A DNA stretch of 64,000 nt from Deltaproteobacteria bacterium (GCA_017302875.1 JAFLCA010000001.1:1-64000); one strand, 5' to 3'. Positions 1-8,923 are shown, numbered from the stretch's first letter. Notes: generated from the letters alone by a model not told the origin. Numbers and translations are program-made.

Positions 1-1651
1 CGACGCCACTTGGAACGTAGGACGCGTAAAATGGCTGCACTGAGCGTCCTTCGCCGAAGATTCTCGCAAGCGGCACATTGGGCGTGATCGTCAGGTACGA
101 GAAGGTGTAGGTATTTGTGGGATCGGAGTCTCTTGTGACAGTTTCGAGTAAACCGCCTGAGTTGTAAGTAAACTGCGCCGTGCGCGCTACTCCGAAGGTA
201 CTATCCTGAAGCGCTATCGTGGCAAGCTGCTGCGTGCCTGCGGTATAGGTAAGAAGTGTTTGAGCGCCTCCATTCTCCGTAATCGCGGTGATTCTGCTTC
301 CAGTCCAGGCAAAACTCAGATGTTTTTCACTTGAGACATCAAGAACCTCCGTAAGCTGTCCTGAAGTGTACGTCAGAGTCTGAACGTTTCCAGCGGGATC
401 GGTGATCGAGAGCAGTTTTCCGTCAGTATCGAAGGCATATGAATAATTGCCGGTCGAGCGTAGGTTCTCCGGGGTACCAGCGTTTGAGAGCAAGAATCCT
501 GTCGGAGTTTCGGTTAGAACGGCGTAGTTCCCTGGGGCACCCAGCGGAGTAGCGCCCGTGCCGTAATCGAGTCGCTTGCCGTCTCCGTCAACTACGAGCC
601 AGCGCGACTGTCCTGACATTGCTGGGGAGAAAACATGAATGTCGTACGTAAAAGTGGCGTTACCCATCGGGCGCTGCGACTCGACAACCTGAGTATTGAG
701 GTAGATTCGATTTGCCAGGGGGTGACCGCGTGTACGAATGGGGTCTTCGACTGTGATCATGCTGTTCCCCGTTGAGGCGTTGAGCGCAATGCTCATAGGG
801 GGAGTGCCTTCTTCGTCAAAGCCAAAGGAGCTTGCACCGGGAGCAGAGTCAGCACTTGAACTAGGGGCCTGCGCTCCGCAGGTAAAGTGCTCTTCATGTC
901 CAGGGTTGCTTCCCGGCTGCTTACTGTAGGTGGGAGAAGAAATACTAACAGCGAGCTTTCCTGTCAGACTGTTCGTTCCTCCGACCGCCGGTATCGTGCA
1001 GGTGTGAATTCCGTACCGTGGATCGCAAAAGAAAGTAATTTCAGAAACAAGTGACGTGGTACTGGGAACGAGTCTGTACGGGACGAGCGGATAATCAGGG
1101 ACGGCGTTCGTAAACGGGAAACCAGCATTGTTGGTAGCTGAATCAGAGTAGAAGACTTCGTTCGTTTCTGTCTTCGGAGCTTCAAAGCGCGCGCAGGCGG
1201 TCCAATGGGTTGGACCGTTGTAGTTAATGCATCCGGACCCTAAGGAGGGATAGCTGTTAGGCGCTGTTGCGCGTGCTGAAAAATTATCGCCAAAGGGCTT
1301 AGTCGCAGAAACGGTACCGGTCACCGCTCGCTGACGAAGCACGGGTCCGCCGTTTGGAAAGAAATCGGGCTGGCTGCGCACATAAACCGCAAAGGCCAGG
1401 GTATCATTGACCGTAAAGAACTGCTCAGTGTTCAATCCCTGATGCGACAGATTAGACGAAAAATTGAAGATCCCGTCATCGCTGTAGTACCACGTTGTGG
1501 TAGTTTCGGGGCCCGACGGAGTGGAGTGCGTGCTGGTTAGCTTCAGTGCATAGTTCGGTGCGGTTTGCGCCGAGGCTCCTGCAACAAAAAAGACTGAAAG
1601 AATTCCGAGCAAAGACAACTTCACGAGAGAAAATATTTTTGAAGATGACAT
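1..1651 (-). CDS. Secreted YD-repeat (RHS-like) protein, N-terminal 550 residues
   Basis: The minus-strand frame is open from the ATG at 1651 to the window edge, so only the first 550 codons are present and the C-terminal part lies outside. A signal peptide is clear: basic start, hydrophobic core, and an ASA|Q cleavage site after residue 28. A GGAGTGAG ribosome site precedes the ATG. Residues up to about 330 are a Ser/Thr/Pro- and Cys-containing secreted region. From about residue 390 there are YD-type repeats, for example YAFDTDGKLLSITDPAGN, FAWTGSRITAITENGG and FTYNSGGLLETVTRD. RHS/YD proteins form beta-cocoon shells that are cell-surface exposed or enclose toxins. A toxin tip cannot be judged here because the C-terminus is missing. 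Confidence 0.85.
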   Translation of the reverse strand, partial: MSSSKIFSLVKLSLLGILSVFFVAGASAQTAPNYALKLTSTHSTPSGPETTTTWYYSDDGIFNFSSNLSHQGLNTEQFFTVNDTLAFAVYVRSQPDFFPNGGPVLRQRAVTGTVSATKPFGDNFSARATAPNSYPSLGSGCINYNGPTHWTACARFEAPKTETNEVFYSDSATNNAGFPFTNAVPDYPLVPYRLVPSTTSLVSEITFFCDPRYGIHTCTIPAVGGTNSLTGKLAVSISSPTYSKQPGSNPGHEEHFTCGAQAPSSSADSAPGASSFGFDEEGTPPMSIALNASTGNSMITVEDPIRTRGHPLANRIYLNTQVVESQRPMGNATFTYDIHVFSPAMSGQSRWLVVDGDGKRLDYGTGATPLGAPGNYAVLTETPTGFLLSNAGTPENLRSTGNYSYAFDTDGKLLSITDPAGNVQTLTYTSGQLTEVLDVSSEKHLSFAWTGSRITAITENGGAQTLLTYTAGTQQLATIALQDSTFGVARTAQFTYNSGGLLETVTRDSDPTNTYTFSYLTITPNVPLARIFGEGRSVQPFYASYVPSGV

Positions 1652-1758
1652 AACTCACTCCGACACGAAGTTGTTCGCGTAAAAGAAAATGGCGACTGCT
1701 CATTTAGTATTTCTACGATCTGAAATCTATTGCGAAATTGAAGTTGGGCTTCTTATTT

Positions 1759-1872
1759 TTTGCTCAAAAAGAGCAACTGCATAAATTCGCTACCGAAGTT
1801 TCAATTTGGATTTGAAAGATGGCGTTACATCGGGAAGAGCACGAGGTCTCCACTTGTCGCAAATTGTTACAG
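1759..1872 (-). repeat. 114-bp dispersed element, copy A, upstream of the YD-repeat gene
   Basis: This lies in the 318-bp gap between the YD-repeat gene and the end of the glycosyltransferase gene. It aligns without gaps to 3661-3774: the first 50 bases are over 90 percent identical, the last 14 match completely, and the middle is diverged. One end carries the hairpin TTGCTC-AAAAA-GAGCAA at 1760-1776. Read on the minus strand, the element ends 107 bases before the ATG at 1651, so it sits in the promoter or leader of that gene. I see no gene elsewhere in this gap. Confidence 0.7.
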
Positions 1873-1969
1873 TTAGGTTTCGCGGCGGTCGCCCGTCTCT
1901 GTCACTGCGGAGTTACTCAAATTAAAAGTCGACACGCAGCACGCGCACTAAAGACGGCGAAAGGAGTAG

Positions 1970-3508
1970 CTACTGACGCTTAAATCTCACCGCCCAAACT
2001 TGCCCGCCCGTGAGAAGCGGCTCAGCTTCAAATCCCCATTTTCCTACTAATCGTTCAATGTACAGCGGAACGCTCTCTCCGCGATTCGTAGAAGGGAGAA
2101 ACACCATGCTCGCGATAAGAAAGAACTCTTTGCTTTGCAACAGGAGCGGCTCGACAGAGTGCTTAAAATACCCAGCGCGGCCGGATCCATAAAAGTTCGA
2201 TGGAATTGCAAGCACTGTTCCCTGTAATGGATAGAGCGTCGCGGGTGCGGTTAAGTATTCTCGGGCCTCGGGCGCTAAAAGCAGTTGGCTGTCCTGTAAT
2301 TCAACGAGGCCTGAATAGAGCAGGACCGGCGTATCTGGATCAGAGATTTTGGAGTTCACTGACGAGATCGCTTCACGCCACGGCTCTCCCGACCAAAGTC
2401 GTGCCGAAATATCCACATACAAAAAGAACATCATGGTAAGGATGGCTGCGCTTTGGATCCAGCGCGGTCGAAAGAATGCAAAGCCTGAAGCAAGGATAAT
2501 TACGCTGGCAGGCACGTACCAACTCATATAGCGGTGCACGAAGATCGAATGTTCTCCGTACGTCGAAACGAGAAAAAATATACACGGCGGCAGTATTGCC
2601 CAACATACAAGGGGCATCCATTTTGCTCGATCAATTTGGATCGATGCTACCCCACCGTTGCCGACCATCAATAAAAACCCGGTCAACCATCCGAGGCAAA
2701 GCGGCCGAAACATCACCGCTGGCAGAATGAACTCGCCTAGATCTTGAAGACTAGGAACCGCTGCAAAGAAAAGTGGCCGATGATTCTGCGCAAGATGCCG
2801 CAAATGCAGATAACCCAGGGGCAGTACTGCTGCTGAGATAAGCATTAGGACCGCGACAAGCCGCTGCCGCTGCACCGATAGAGCTGTTCGATTGAAAATT
2901 AGAAAGAGGGCGTGCACGGCGAGTATTCCAGCAAACAGGTAGTGAAATAAAATCGCCCCCACCGTTAGCATCACATACAGAACAGAATAGAGCCGAACTC
3001 GCTGTTCCTTAAAAAGCTGCAAGAGCAGCCAGGTCGAGCCGGTCGCGCACATCATCGCCAGGCTATATGGGCGAAAGGATAAGCTCTGCGGAGTAAAAGG
3101 TGCCGCGCAAAAAAGCACCACGGCGGCATAGGCAGTGCGACGATCAAAATACTCGCGAGCAAGCAAGTATACGAAACAACAGCTCACGAGACTTGCGAGC
3201 ACGGAGGGAAAGCGCAAAAGAGCTTCTTGCGTAGCAAACGAGCTCCACAGGCTGTTAGTTGCAGTGACCACGGCGCTCCACCACGCCATGAGCACAAAGA
3301 AGAGTGGGGATTGCCCTTGGTACTGAAGCGAGCGCGAGACAGCTTCACTCGCGCCATCTTTAATCGCCCAATACGTGAGAAACTCATCGAGCCAGAAACT
3401 GCGCTCGCTCGGAACAGTTCGCCAAACAGTTGCAGCCAATACGAGAAGGCATGCTCCAATGAGCAACTCAAATCTACCGATAGAGAGAGTGTCTGAGCGT
3501 GAGTTCAT
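1970..3508 (-). CDS. GT39/ArnT-like membrane glycosyltransferase
   Basis: A polytopic membrane protein of about 512 residues with roughly ten hydrophobic segments. The first loop carries a SFWLDEFLTYW segment, matching the acidic motif after the first membrane helix that GT-C fold enzymes (PMT/ArnT/GT39) use to bind metal and lipid-linked sugar. Known members move sugars from polyprenyl phosphate to protein, lipid A or glycan on the periplasmic side; the acceptor here is unknown. The frame extends upstream to a TTG at 3547, but the ATG at 3508 starts closer to the first hydrophobic segment and is preferred, although neither has a strong ribosome site. Copy B of the 114-bp element lies upstream. 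Confidence 0.75.
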   Translation of the reverse strand: MNSRSDTLSIGRFELLIGACLLVLAATVWRTVPSERSFWLDEFLTYWAIKDGASEAVSRSLQYQGQSPLFFVLMAWWSAVVTATNSLWSSFATQEALLRFPSVLASLVSCCFVYLLAREYFDRRTAYAAVVLFCAAPFTPQSLSFRPYSLAMMCATGSTWLLLQLFKEQRVRLYSVLYVMLTVGAILFHYLFAGILAVHALFLIFNRTALSVQRQRLVAVLMLISAAVLPLGYLHLRHLAQNHRPLFFAAVPSLQDLGEFILPAVMFRPLCLGWLTGFLLMVGNGGVASIQIDRAKWMPLVCWAILPPCIFFLVSTYGEHSIFVHRYMSWYVPASVIILASGFAFFRPRWIQSAAILTMMFFLYVDISARLWSGEPWREAISSVNSKISDPDTPVLLYSGLVELQDSQLLLAPEAREYLTAPATLYPLQGTVLAIPSNFYGSGRAGYFKHSVEPLLLQSKEFFLIASMVFLPSTNRGESVPLYIERLVGKWGFEAEPLLTGGQVWAVRFKRQ

Positions 3509-3660
3509 TACATGAGCTTCAATGGTTGCTAAATTTCGCTGTCGCAAAATGTCGCTAGCTTCGAATAGCAGAGACGCGCACGTCTTTATTTGTTGGTTTC
3601 CTCATTCAGCATTTTTGATTCGCGGAATCTATGCGGACGTTGCGAAGAACTGCCTTTGTC

Positions 3661-3774
3661 TTTGCTCAAAAAGAGCAACTGGATAGATTCGCTGCCGAAG
3701 TTTCAATTTGAATTTACAAGAAAGTGTTTCACCGCAAAGAGCGCGCTAATTCTAGTTGCAGCAAATTGTTACAG
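3661..3774 (-). repeat. 114-bp dispersed element, copy B, upstream of the GT39-like gene
   Basis: The second copy of the element at 1759-1872, in the same orientation and of identical length. The hairpin TTGCTC-AAAAA-GAGCAA is preserved at 3662-3678, as are the block CCGAAGTTTCAATTTG and the terminal GCAAATTGTTACAG. It ends 152 bases before the preferred ATG (3508), or 113 before the TTG (3547). Both copies sit on the 5' side of minus-strand genes for envelope proteins, which suggests a shared regulatory leader or promoter module rather than random duplication. Confidence 0.7.
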
Positions 3775-3815
3775 CCGAGCGGTGACGAAGCCCTGTCGGC
3801 ATTAGGCGAAAAAAG

Positions 3816-3880
3816 TCGCAACGCCAAGGAGTGGAACAATATGTTCCAGTGGATCCTTATCTGGAGATCCGTGGGTAGCC
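3816..3880 (+). repeat. Fragment related to the palindromic element at 17116-17354
   Basis: The order of blocks TCGCAACG, AGTGGAACAATA, CAGTGGATCCTTATC and GATCCGT matches the left arm of the element at 17116-17354 with small indels. A possible opposite arm (AAGGATCCTT near 4037-4046) is much less clear. This is best read as a second, decayed member of a dispersed repeat family in this genome. Confidence 0.5.
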
Positions 3881-4251
3881 GGGCGAGATAACGAGATTTC
3901 AATTTGAAAAAATCGGGCAGGATCTCTGACTTGACTGACGATGCGGAGTAAAGCTCAGGAGAATTATTTCCCGCTAGCCCCTGTCGCACCATTTCGCGAA
4001 AAGCGAGGAGTTGAAAGCATTGGAAGCCGACAAGAAAGGATCCTTCAGTACTCTTTACCCACCCTTCTAACGAGTGGGGTTGGGTAGCACCACCTGCCTG
4101 GCGCAAGCAGAACTCCTATCGGCGAGCCTACCTACCCCAATTAACTCATTATTTACCTTGGGCTTTTAGGCTCCGGGCTATTACTGTAATATTTGAACGG
4201 CTCGTTCGACTATCCCTACATCGAACGACTCTTTTTATCTCCGTGACGCTT

Positions 4252-4680
4252 ATGTTTCTACGAAGCCTCCTCTCACTACTCTTAGTTGCCGGAATGGTAG
4301 ATGCCGCAAGTGCTGAATCCTCGGGCGCAGCGCAACTTGTAAACACGATCCCGGACTCAAGCAACAAGTTGGTAAAGCTTACGAGCAGCGGCGTCTCTCC
4401 TCAGATTCTGCACATGTCGCTCCAAGACAGCATTGTGTTCTTCTTAAATGATACGAAAGACTCCTTGACCACGCTCGAGATCGATTTCGGAACGAAGCAT
4501 ATGCACTGCAATGGATCTAACATGCGGGCAGACTCAGACGGCAAGGCGCGCTCCGCCCGACCATTTGGGCCGCGTGACTTTGCTGCAACTTGCTTCCACG
4601 AACCAGGCACTTTTCAGTATAAGGTGTTTGGGCTGAATTCAAACCCCAGCGGTGTTACGGGCACGATTGTTGTTCAATAG
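4252..4680 (+). CDS. Secreted cupredoxin-like protein
   Basis: A 142-residue protein with a signal peptide (cleavage ASA|E after residue 21) and a single small beta-rich domain. Near the C-terminus it has TCFHEPGTFQYKVFG, like the Cys-x-x-Pro-Gly segment that closes the copper site of plastocyanin-type cupredoxins, and an upstream FGTKHMHC segment could supply a histidine. The usual downstream His and Met ligands are not evident, so copper binding is uncertain. The ATG at 4252 is chosen over an in-frame GTG at 4243 because it begins directly at the signal peptide. It is the first gene of a four-gene operon reaching 7443. Confidence 0.6.
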   Translation: MFLRSLLSLLLVAGMVDAASAESSGAAQLVNTIPDSSNKLVKLTSSGVSPQILHMSLQDSIVFFLNDTKDSLTTLEIDFGTKHMHCNGSNMRADSDGKARSARPFGPRDFAATCFHEPGTFQYKVFGLNSNPSGVTGTIVVQ

Positions 4681-4686
4681 TGAACT

Positions 4687-5868
4687 ATGAAACAGCTCCT
4701 TCCGGCGCTACTTCTTGCTACTCTTTTGACTGCTATAGGCTGCGGCCCAAAGGTAGTGAAGTCACCGGCGCTCGATAACGGAACTCCAAAGGCAGTGGCC
4801 GTGCTGCCCGTAAACTATCCTTCTGGGGTACAGCGAGAACGTGTTGATTACATTCGCGCGTCTTTGATCTCAGAACTGCGGCGCAAGGGCTTTATCGTGC
4901 TCGACGAGTCAGCAATCAACGCAGTTTGCTCCACCCCAGACTGTCCGCGCTCTAAGGAGCTCGCCTCCAAGTATCTCGCCGATGGCATCGTAACTTTGCA
5001 TTTAGATTCCGTAGCGCGGAACAACTTTCTGGCCGGTTATTACAATACGATTACCGGAGATCTGTCCCTCAAAAATCGTGAGGGAGTCCAGCTAATTGAA
5101 GTGAAGCACACCGAGAGCGAGCGCGGAGGCCTACTCTTCAACACCGGACAGCTCATTCAAGGCGTCATCTCTCAACTCAACAATTCCGAGAAAAGCTCCT
5201 TCTCTCGACTCGCAGATAAGTTTACAGACACTTTGGTATCGAAAATTCCACCGCCCGAAGTCAGCGCTACCGAAGACGAAGGCTCCACCGTTGCAATTAA
5301 GTCTATTAAGCTGACGCCTCTAAAAGGCGGTGGCGACGAAATCTGCGCCTACGCAACTCCGGGTTCAATGGCATTCGTATTGCTGCCCGGGCAACGCAGT
5401 AACTTACGAGAGGTACAACCGGGTGAGTACTGCTCTAGGCTGCGCATCGCTGATGCTGCCGGTGACATGTCCAATATTTCAGTTGAAGTGCGTTCCCCCT
5501 ATGGGAAGTCTGCGCGCAAAGCACTGAAGTCCGACTATGCAGTTTGTGACCTCGATGGTTTACTGAACGTGCGCGCGCAGGGCGCGTCCCAGAAATTAGT
5601 ACTCGAATGTCGACCCGCCGATTCAGCCTGTGACTCGCGCTTCCAGAATTGCGGAGCACATCGCTTTATTATCTACCGCGCCGCTAATCCGCTCGGACCA
5701 TATACCAAGGTCGCCGAAGTGCAGAGCTTGTCATGGCCCATACCGAAGCGCGACTTGAAAGACTCAGCTACCTATCGAGTGGTAGCGGTTGATAAGCATG
5801 GTAATTTCTCAGTTCCCGCTGCCATTTCACCGGCCAGCGGACAATCAGCCGAAACTGGAAGAAGCTAG
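4687..5868 (+). CDS. Outer-membrane-type lipoprotein, GNA1162-like N-terminal part
   Basis: A 393-residue protein with a lipoprotein signal ending AIGC (lipidated Cys19). Residues 35-175 contain VAVLPVNYPSG, a long helix with LISELRRKGFIVLDE, and KYLADGIVTLHLDSV. This is the 'low-copy periplasmic ATP-binding-like' layout seen in GNA1162/CsgG-related lipoproteins. The C-terminal half is beta-rich, with DSACDSRFQNCGAHRF followed by a fibronectin III-like stretch (YRAANPLGPYTKVAEVQ). It starts six bases after the cupredoxin gene stops and ends nine bases before a second lipoprotein of related layout, so the two probably act together at the envelope. The specific role is unknown. Confidence 0.6.
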   Translation: MKQLLPALLLATLLTAIGCGPKVVKSPALDNGTPKAVAVLPVNYPSGVQRERVDYIRASLISELRRKGFIVLDESAINAVCSTPDCPRSKELASKYLADGIVTLHLDSVARNNFLAGYYNTITGDLSLKNREGVQLIEVKHTESERGGLLFNTGQLIQGVISQLNNSEKSSFSRLADKFTDTLVSKIPPPEVSATEDEGSTVAIKSIKLTPLKGGGDEICAYATPGSMAFVLLPGQRSNLREVQPGEYCSRLRIADAAGDMSNISVEVRSPYGKSARKALKSDYAVCDLDGLLNVRAQGASQKLVLECRPADSACDSRFQNCGAHRFIIYRAANPLGPYTKVAEVQSLSWPIPKRDLKDSATYRVVAVDKHGNFSVPAAISPASGQSAETGRS

Positions 5869-5877
5869 GAGAATTTG

Positions 5878-6888
5878 ATGCGTTTCCCCCGTCTCTTTAG
5901 TATTGCTGCGTTAGTGCTCCTGAGCGGCTGCTCTGGCACCTATAAGAACTCAGTAAACTTTAGCCCGCGCGAGCCGATTCGAGTTGCCGTAATGCCCTTC
6001 GCCCAGGTGGATTCGAAAGGGCAGATCATAAAACCGGATGACAGTCTTTTAATAGATAACGTTGAGCTCATTTCTAGCCACCTCAAAGAGACTCCCGCTG
6101 AATTTGTTGAAGGGTTAGTTGAGGCAGAGCTGGAGCATTCCGGACTCGATGTGATCGCGCCTGCCAGTGTCGATGGAAAATTATTGCACAGCGGTTTTGG
6201 CAACACAGACTTAAGCTTCAATCTTGCGAAGATATTCGCCGCAAATCCACAAGAGATTTGCGATGAATTGCTCGGATGCGACGCCGTGCTGTACGGAAAA
6301 ATTACGGCTTGGAGCCGTAGCTACTACGCCATTCAGTCTTCAAGTGTTGTCGGCATTGAACTTAAGCTCGTCTCTGCCCGTGATGGACGGGTTCTATTTT
6401 CAAGTGAAGCGCGCGACTCTGATAGCCGCGGGCTCACGAAGGGCCCCACCGGGTTTTCTGATTTGGTAATTGAGCCGCTTAAGGGACTTGATAATCAGAT
6501 TATAACCGACCTGGCGCGTAGCGTGGTGCCAAAGATGCTCGCTCCACTGATGGTCGAGAATCGCCCGGAATTTCTCAATAGCGGCCCGCCTACGGTTTAC
6601 GCATCTGCCACTGACAAAGCAGACGGTCGGATGACGAACCAAGAGTCATTGCAAGTATTGCTGTTTGGAACCGAGAAGCTCACCGCCTCATTCTCTATTG
6701 GGGACTACGTGCAACACGTGCCGATGGCCGAGAAAGATCCTGGTCACTATATCGGAGAGTATTTTCCGCTCTCGTCTGATTCCTTCCAGGATCAGCCCGT
6801 ATATGTATTCTTAACTGATGAATTCGGGCGCACTACTCGCCAGAAAGTCGGAGCTCAATCTCTAACGCTCGCCAAAATAAAGTCATAA
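5878..6888 (+). CDS. Lipoprotein, GNA1162 (DUF799)-like
   Basis: 336 residues with the lipobox LSGC (Cys18). VAVMPFAQVDSKG, VEGLVEAELEHSGLDVIAP, LLGCDAVLYGKITAW and the following beta hairpin (GIELKLVSARDGRVLFSSEA) match the layout of the GNA1162 lipoprotein family from memory. The start is the ATG at 5878 with AGGAGA just upstream; a TTG directly before it is less likely. The C-terminal 100 residues (FGTEKLTASFSIGDY onward) look like an Ig-type beta domain. It is co-transcribed with the preceding lipoprotein and the thioredoxin-like gene that follows three bases later. Confidence 0.65.
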   Translation: MRFPRLFSIAALVLLSGCSGTYKNSVNFSPREPIRVAVMPFAQVDSKGQIIKPDDSLLIDNVELISSHLKETPAEFVEGLVEAELEHSGLDVIAPASVDGKLLHSGFGNTDLSFNLAKIFAANPQEICDELLGCDAVLYGKITAWSRSYYAIQSSSVVGIELKLVSARDGRVLFSSEARDSDSRGLTKGPTGFSDLVIEPLKGLDNQIITDLARSVVPKMLAPLMVENRPEFLNSGPPTVYASATDKADGRMTNQESLQVLLFGTEKLTASFSIGDYVQHVPMAEKDPGHYIGEYFPLSSDSFQDQPVYVFLTDEFGRTTRQKVGAQSLTLAKIKS

Positions 6889-6891
6889 AGT

Positions 6892-7443
6892 ATGTCTAAG
6901 TTCTTTACTCGCTGCGCATCGCTAGCTGTTGTCCTGTGCATTTCCGCCTGCGGCCCTCGCGTCTCAGTCCCACCTCCGTCGATGCAAGCAGAACAACCTA
7001 TTTCCTTTACCGTGGCGGACGTGCGGGGCGGTTCGCTGACTTTGGAAGATTATCGCGGGCACTATGTCCTTCTGCATTTTTGGGCTAGTTGGTGCGTTCC
7101 ATGTGCGGGCGAACTTTCAGATTTGCAGAAGTTTCAGAAGAGCATGGGAACCCGCGATTTGGCGGTCATTGCCATCGCAGTTCAAAGCGACTGGGATGCG
7201 GTGAATCACTTGGTGAATTCGCTTAAAGTTGGCTATCCGGTGGGACTGGATAAAACGGGAGCACTTGAAGAGGCATTTCAGATTGGTGGCGTTCCAGCCA
7301 CTTTCTTACTCGATCGCTCGGGGCGCCTCATAAAGATCTACGATCCCGCAGACGGTCAACTTAAAACGATGATCTCCGGAGCACGACCGTGGGCTAAACC
7401 ATCTACCGTGGAAGCGTATCAGAATCTGATCAAACTAGATTGA
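6892..7443 (+). CDS. TlpA/ResA-like thioredoxin lipoprotein
   Basis: 183 residues with the lipobox ISAC (Cys20) and a thioredoxin fold with redox-active WCVPC (Cys68 and Cys71) after FWAS. The cis-proline loop GGVPATFLLD is present. Family members are membrane-anchored periplasmic reductants for cytochrome c maturation or for disulfides in partner proteins. The upstream operon members are Cys-containing exported proteins (cupredoxin-like, and a lipoprotein with CDSRFQNC), which makes them plausible substrates; this is inference. Its 3' end overlaps the convergent HDOD gene by 14 bases. Confidence 0.85.
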   Translation: MSKFFTRCASLAVVLCISACGPRVSVPPPSMQAEQPISFTVADVRGGSLTLEDYRGHYVLLHFWASWCVPCAGELSDLQKFQKSMGTRDLAVIAIAVQSDWDAVNHLVNSLKVGYPVGLDKTGALEEAFQIGGVPATFLLDRSGRLIKIYDPADGQLKTMISGARPWAKPSTVEAYQNLIKLD

Positions 7444-8923
7444 GGCAGTGGTCAAGGCACTGCCGAATGGCTTTGAAATACATCACCGCTACGTGATTCT
7501 CCTGAAGGAGAAGGCGGTCTGACATTTCGAGGTACAACACCCCGCCCTTGTCGGAATTACCGAATTTTCCCGAAACATGAGAGACCACATCATTATGGAG
7601 GAACGCGCGCTCCTGTTTGAGTGGGGTCGCGCAGTGGAATGCTTCAGAGATAGGATTCGAGCGCTCGCCACTGGCTGAACAGCTGACAGGCTTATACTGA
7701 CGATCTTTGCTGTCACCGATGCGCACTCGCGGAATGAGCTGAGCTTTCGAGGTGTCCATCAAGAAGATGCAGCCGCGCACAAATCCCGCATTCGGAATTA
7801 GTCGACTAACCAAAAGGTTTACCCCTTCGGTAGAAACTTCGCCCTTGATAATACGCTCATACACTTCTCGAAATTCTTTCTGAATCGGAGGCGGACAGCG
7901 TTTCACATACGCATTGTCCTCGAGCAGTTTAGCAACAAAAGCGTTGTTCGCTTTGCGTACACTGGCGTCAGGTGAAATTTCAGCGCCGAAAATATCATTG
8001 GATACAGAGACAAAGTTCTTACACAGCGCGCGCACATGCTCGCTGACGGTGGAGATAGCATTCTCGCCCAACAGATCGCGCAGTTCTTTCTCGACTTGCT
8101 TCCATTGCTGAACAGCCTGCGGATAGTGCTGCTGGTTATTCACGCGCGCAAAGGTTTCTCCGAGTTCGCAGTAGCGAGCCACGGTATCTGCCTTTCGTTT
8201 TTCTTCTGAGGCAGCCAGCGCTTCCGGAAAGGACGGGGTCGGTTGTTTTATCGCCCCCGATTTTGGCGCAACCTTCCAGCCCAACGCAGTCTTTAATTCA
8301 GGAGAAGTGTTCCAGTGCAGGGTCACTTCATATCCCAAGAGAGCTGGTTCGAACCCGACGATCTTGGCAAGTTCGCTTTCGATATCGTTGCCGGTCGCGA
8401 GCACTGCCGCTAATGCTTTTTGAAAACTGCCCGGGTAATTCCAAGCGACGAGCATAAAGCCGAGCTGTCGCAATAACGCGCAGGAATATGCAAAGTCCGG
8501 ATCGGCATTGGTATTGCGCGCGATTATTTCCGCAGTTCCGCAACTGATAAGTGAATGGCGTAAGCGCAACGCTTGTACGTCGCGCATGTCATCGAAACGA
8601 TGCGACGAAATTTCATTGTCAGCAGGAGATAAAATAGATTTGAGCTGATCGATCTCGAGCTGACGAAGAGTATCGATTGGATTAGCCGAGTTTTTTTCCT
8701 CAGCGATTACCGTCTCCAGCTTTCGAAGACAGAACGCCAAAAGCGCAAAGTCAGTTTTCAGGTCGTCGATAAGAGCTTGCTTTTGATCGGTGTAGACACC
8801 GTCAGCGAGCTTCGTTTGGACTTGTCGCAAGACTGCTGCGTTGACGGGGAACCAAGTACGAGAGACGTACTTGACGGCCTCTTTTAGCCGGCGACCCTGC
8901 AATCCTTCGCTCTGTCCGTGCAT
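7430..8923 (-). CDS. HDOD-domain signalling protein with C-terminal GAF-like region
   Basis: 497 residues. Residues about 30-240 form an HDOD domain (an HD-related fold without hydrolase residues), with typical helices such as LRHSLISCGTAEIIARN and FAYSCALLRQLGFMLVAWNYP. The C-terminal part, from about residue 330, resembles a GAF sensor (NAGFVRGCIFLMDTSKAQLIP ... GGVLYLEMSD ... FKAIRQCLDHCLNL). Such proteins are cytoplasmic adaptors in second-messenger and cell-cycle circuits. No catalytic HD pair is seen. It is monocistronic and convergent with the thioredoxin gene. Confidence 0.75.
   Translation of the reverse strand: MHGQSEGLQGRRLKEAVKYVSRTWFPVNAAVLRQVQTKLADGVYTDQKQALIDDLKTDFALLAFCLRKLETVIAEEKNSANPIDTLRQLEIDQLKSILSPADNEISSHRFDDMRDVQALRLRHSLISCGTAEIIARNTNADPDFAYSCALLRQLGFMLVAWNYPGSFQKALAAVLATGNDIESELAKIVGFEPALLGYEVTLHWNTSPELKTALGWKVAPKSGAIKQPTPSFPEALAASEEKRKADTVARYCELGETFARVNNQQHYPQAVQQWKQVEKELRDLLGENAISTVSEHVRALCKNFVSVSNDIFGAEISPDASVRKANNAFVAKLLEDNAYVKRCPPPIQKEFREVYERIIKGEVSTEGVNLLVSRLIPNAGFVRGCIFLMDTSKAQLIPRVRIGDSKDRQYKPVSCSASGERSNPISEAFHCATPLKQERAFLHNDVVSHVSGKFGNSDKGGVLYLEMSDRLLLQENHVAVMYFKAIRQCLDHCLNLV

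Larger units (their letters stand above)
3509..4251. other. 743-bp intergenic region with repeats, no supported gene
   Basis: Besides element copy B (3661-3774) and a fragment related to the 17.1-kb palindromic element (3816-3880), this divergent gap contains a second TTTCAATTTG at 3898-3907 and an AAGGATCCTT-type core near 4037-4046. Open frames here (for example minus 3729-4106) have no recognisable domain and run across the repeats, so I treat them as non-coding. Promoters for the genes on both sides should lie here, but I could not define convincing -35/-10 pairs. Confidence 0.5.

Noticed and set aside
3729-4106. A 125-residue minus-strand open frame
   Set aside because: It spans the 114-bp element and the MITE-related fragment, has no recognisable domain or ribosome site, and reads like a repeat-derived frame.
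8340-8360. GGTTCGAACCC, resembling a tRNA T-loop
   Set aside because: It lies inside the HDOD coding frame, and no acceptor stem or anticodon arm fits around it.
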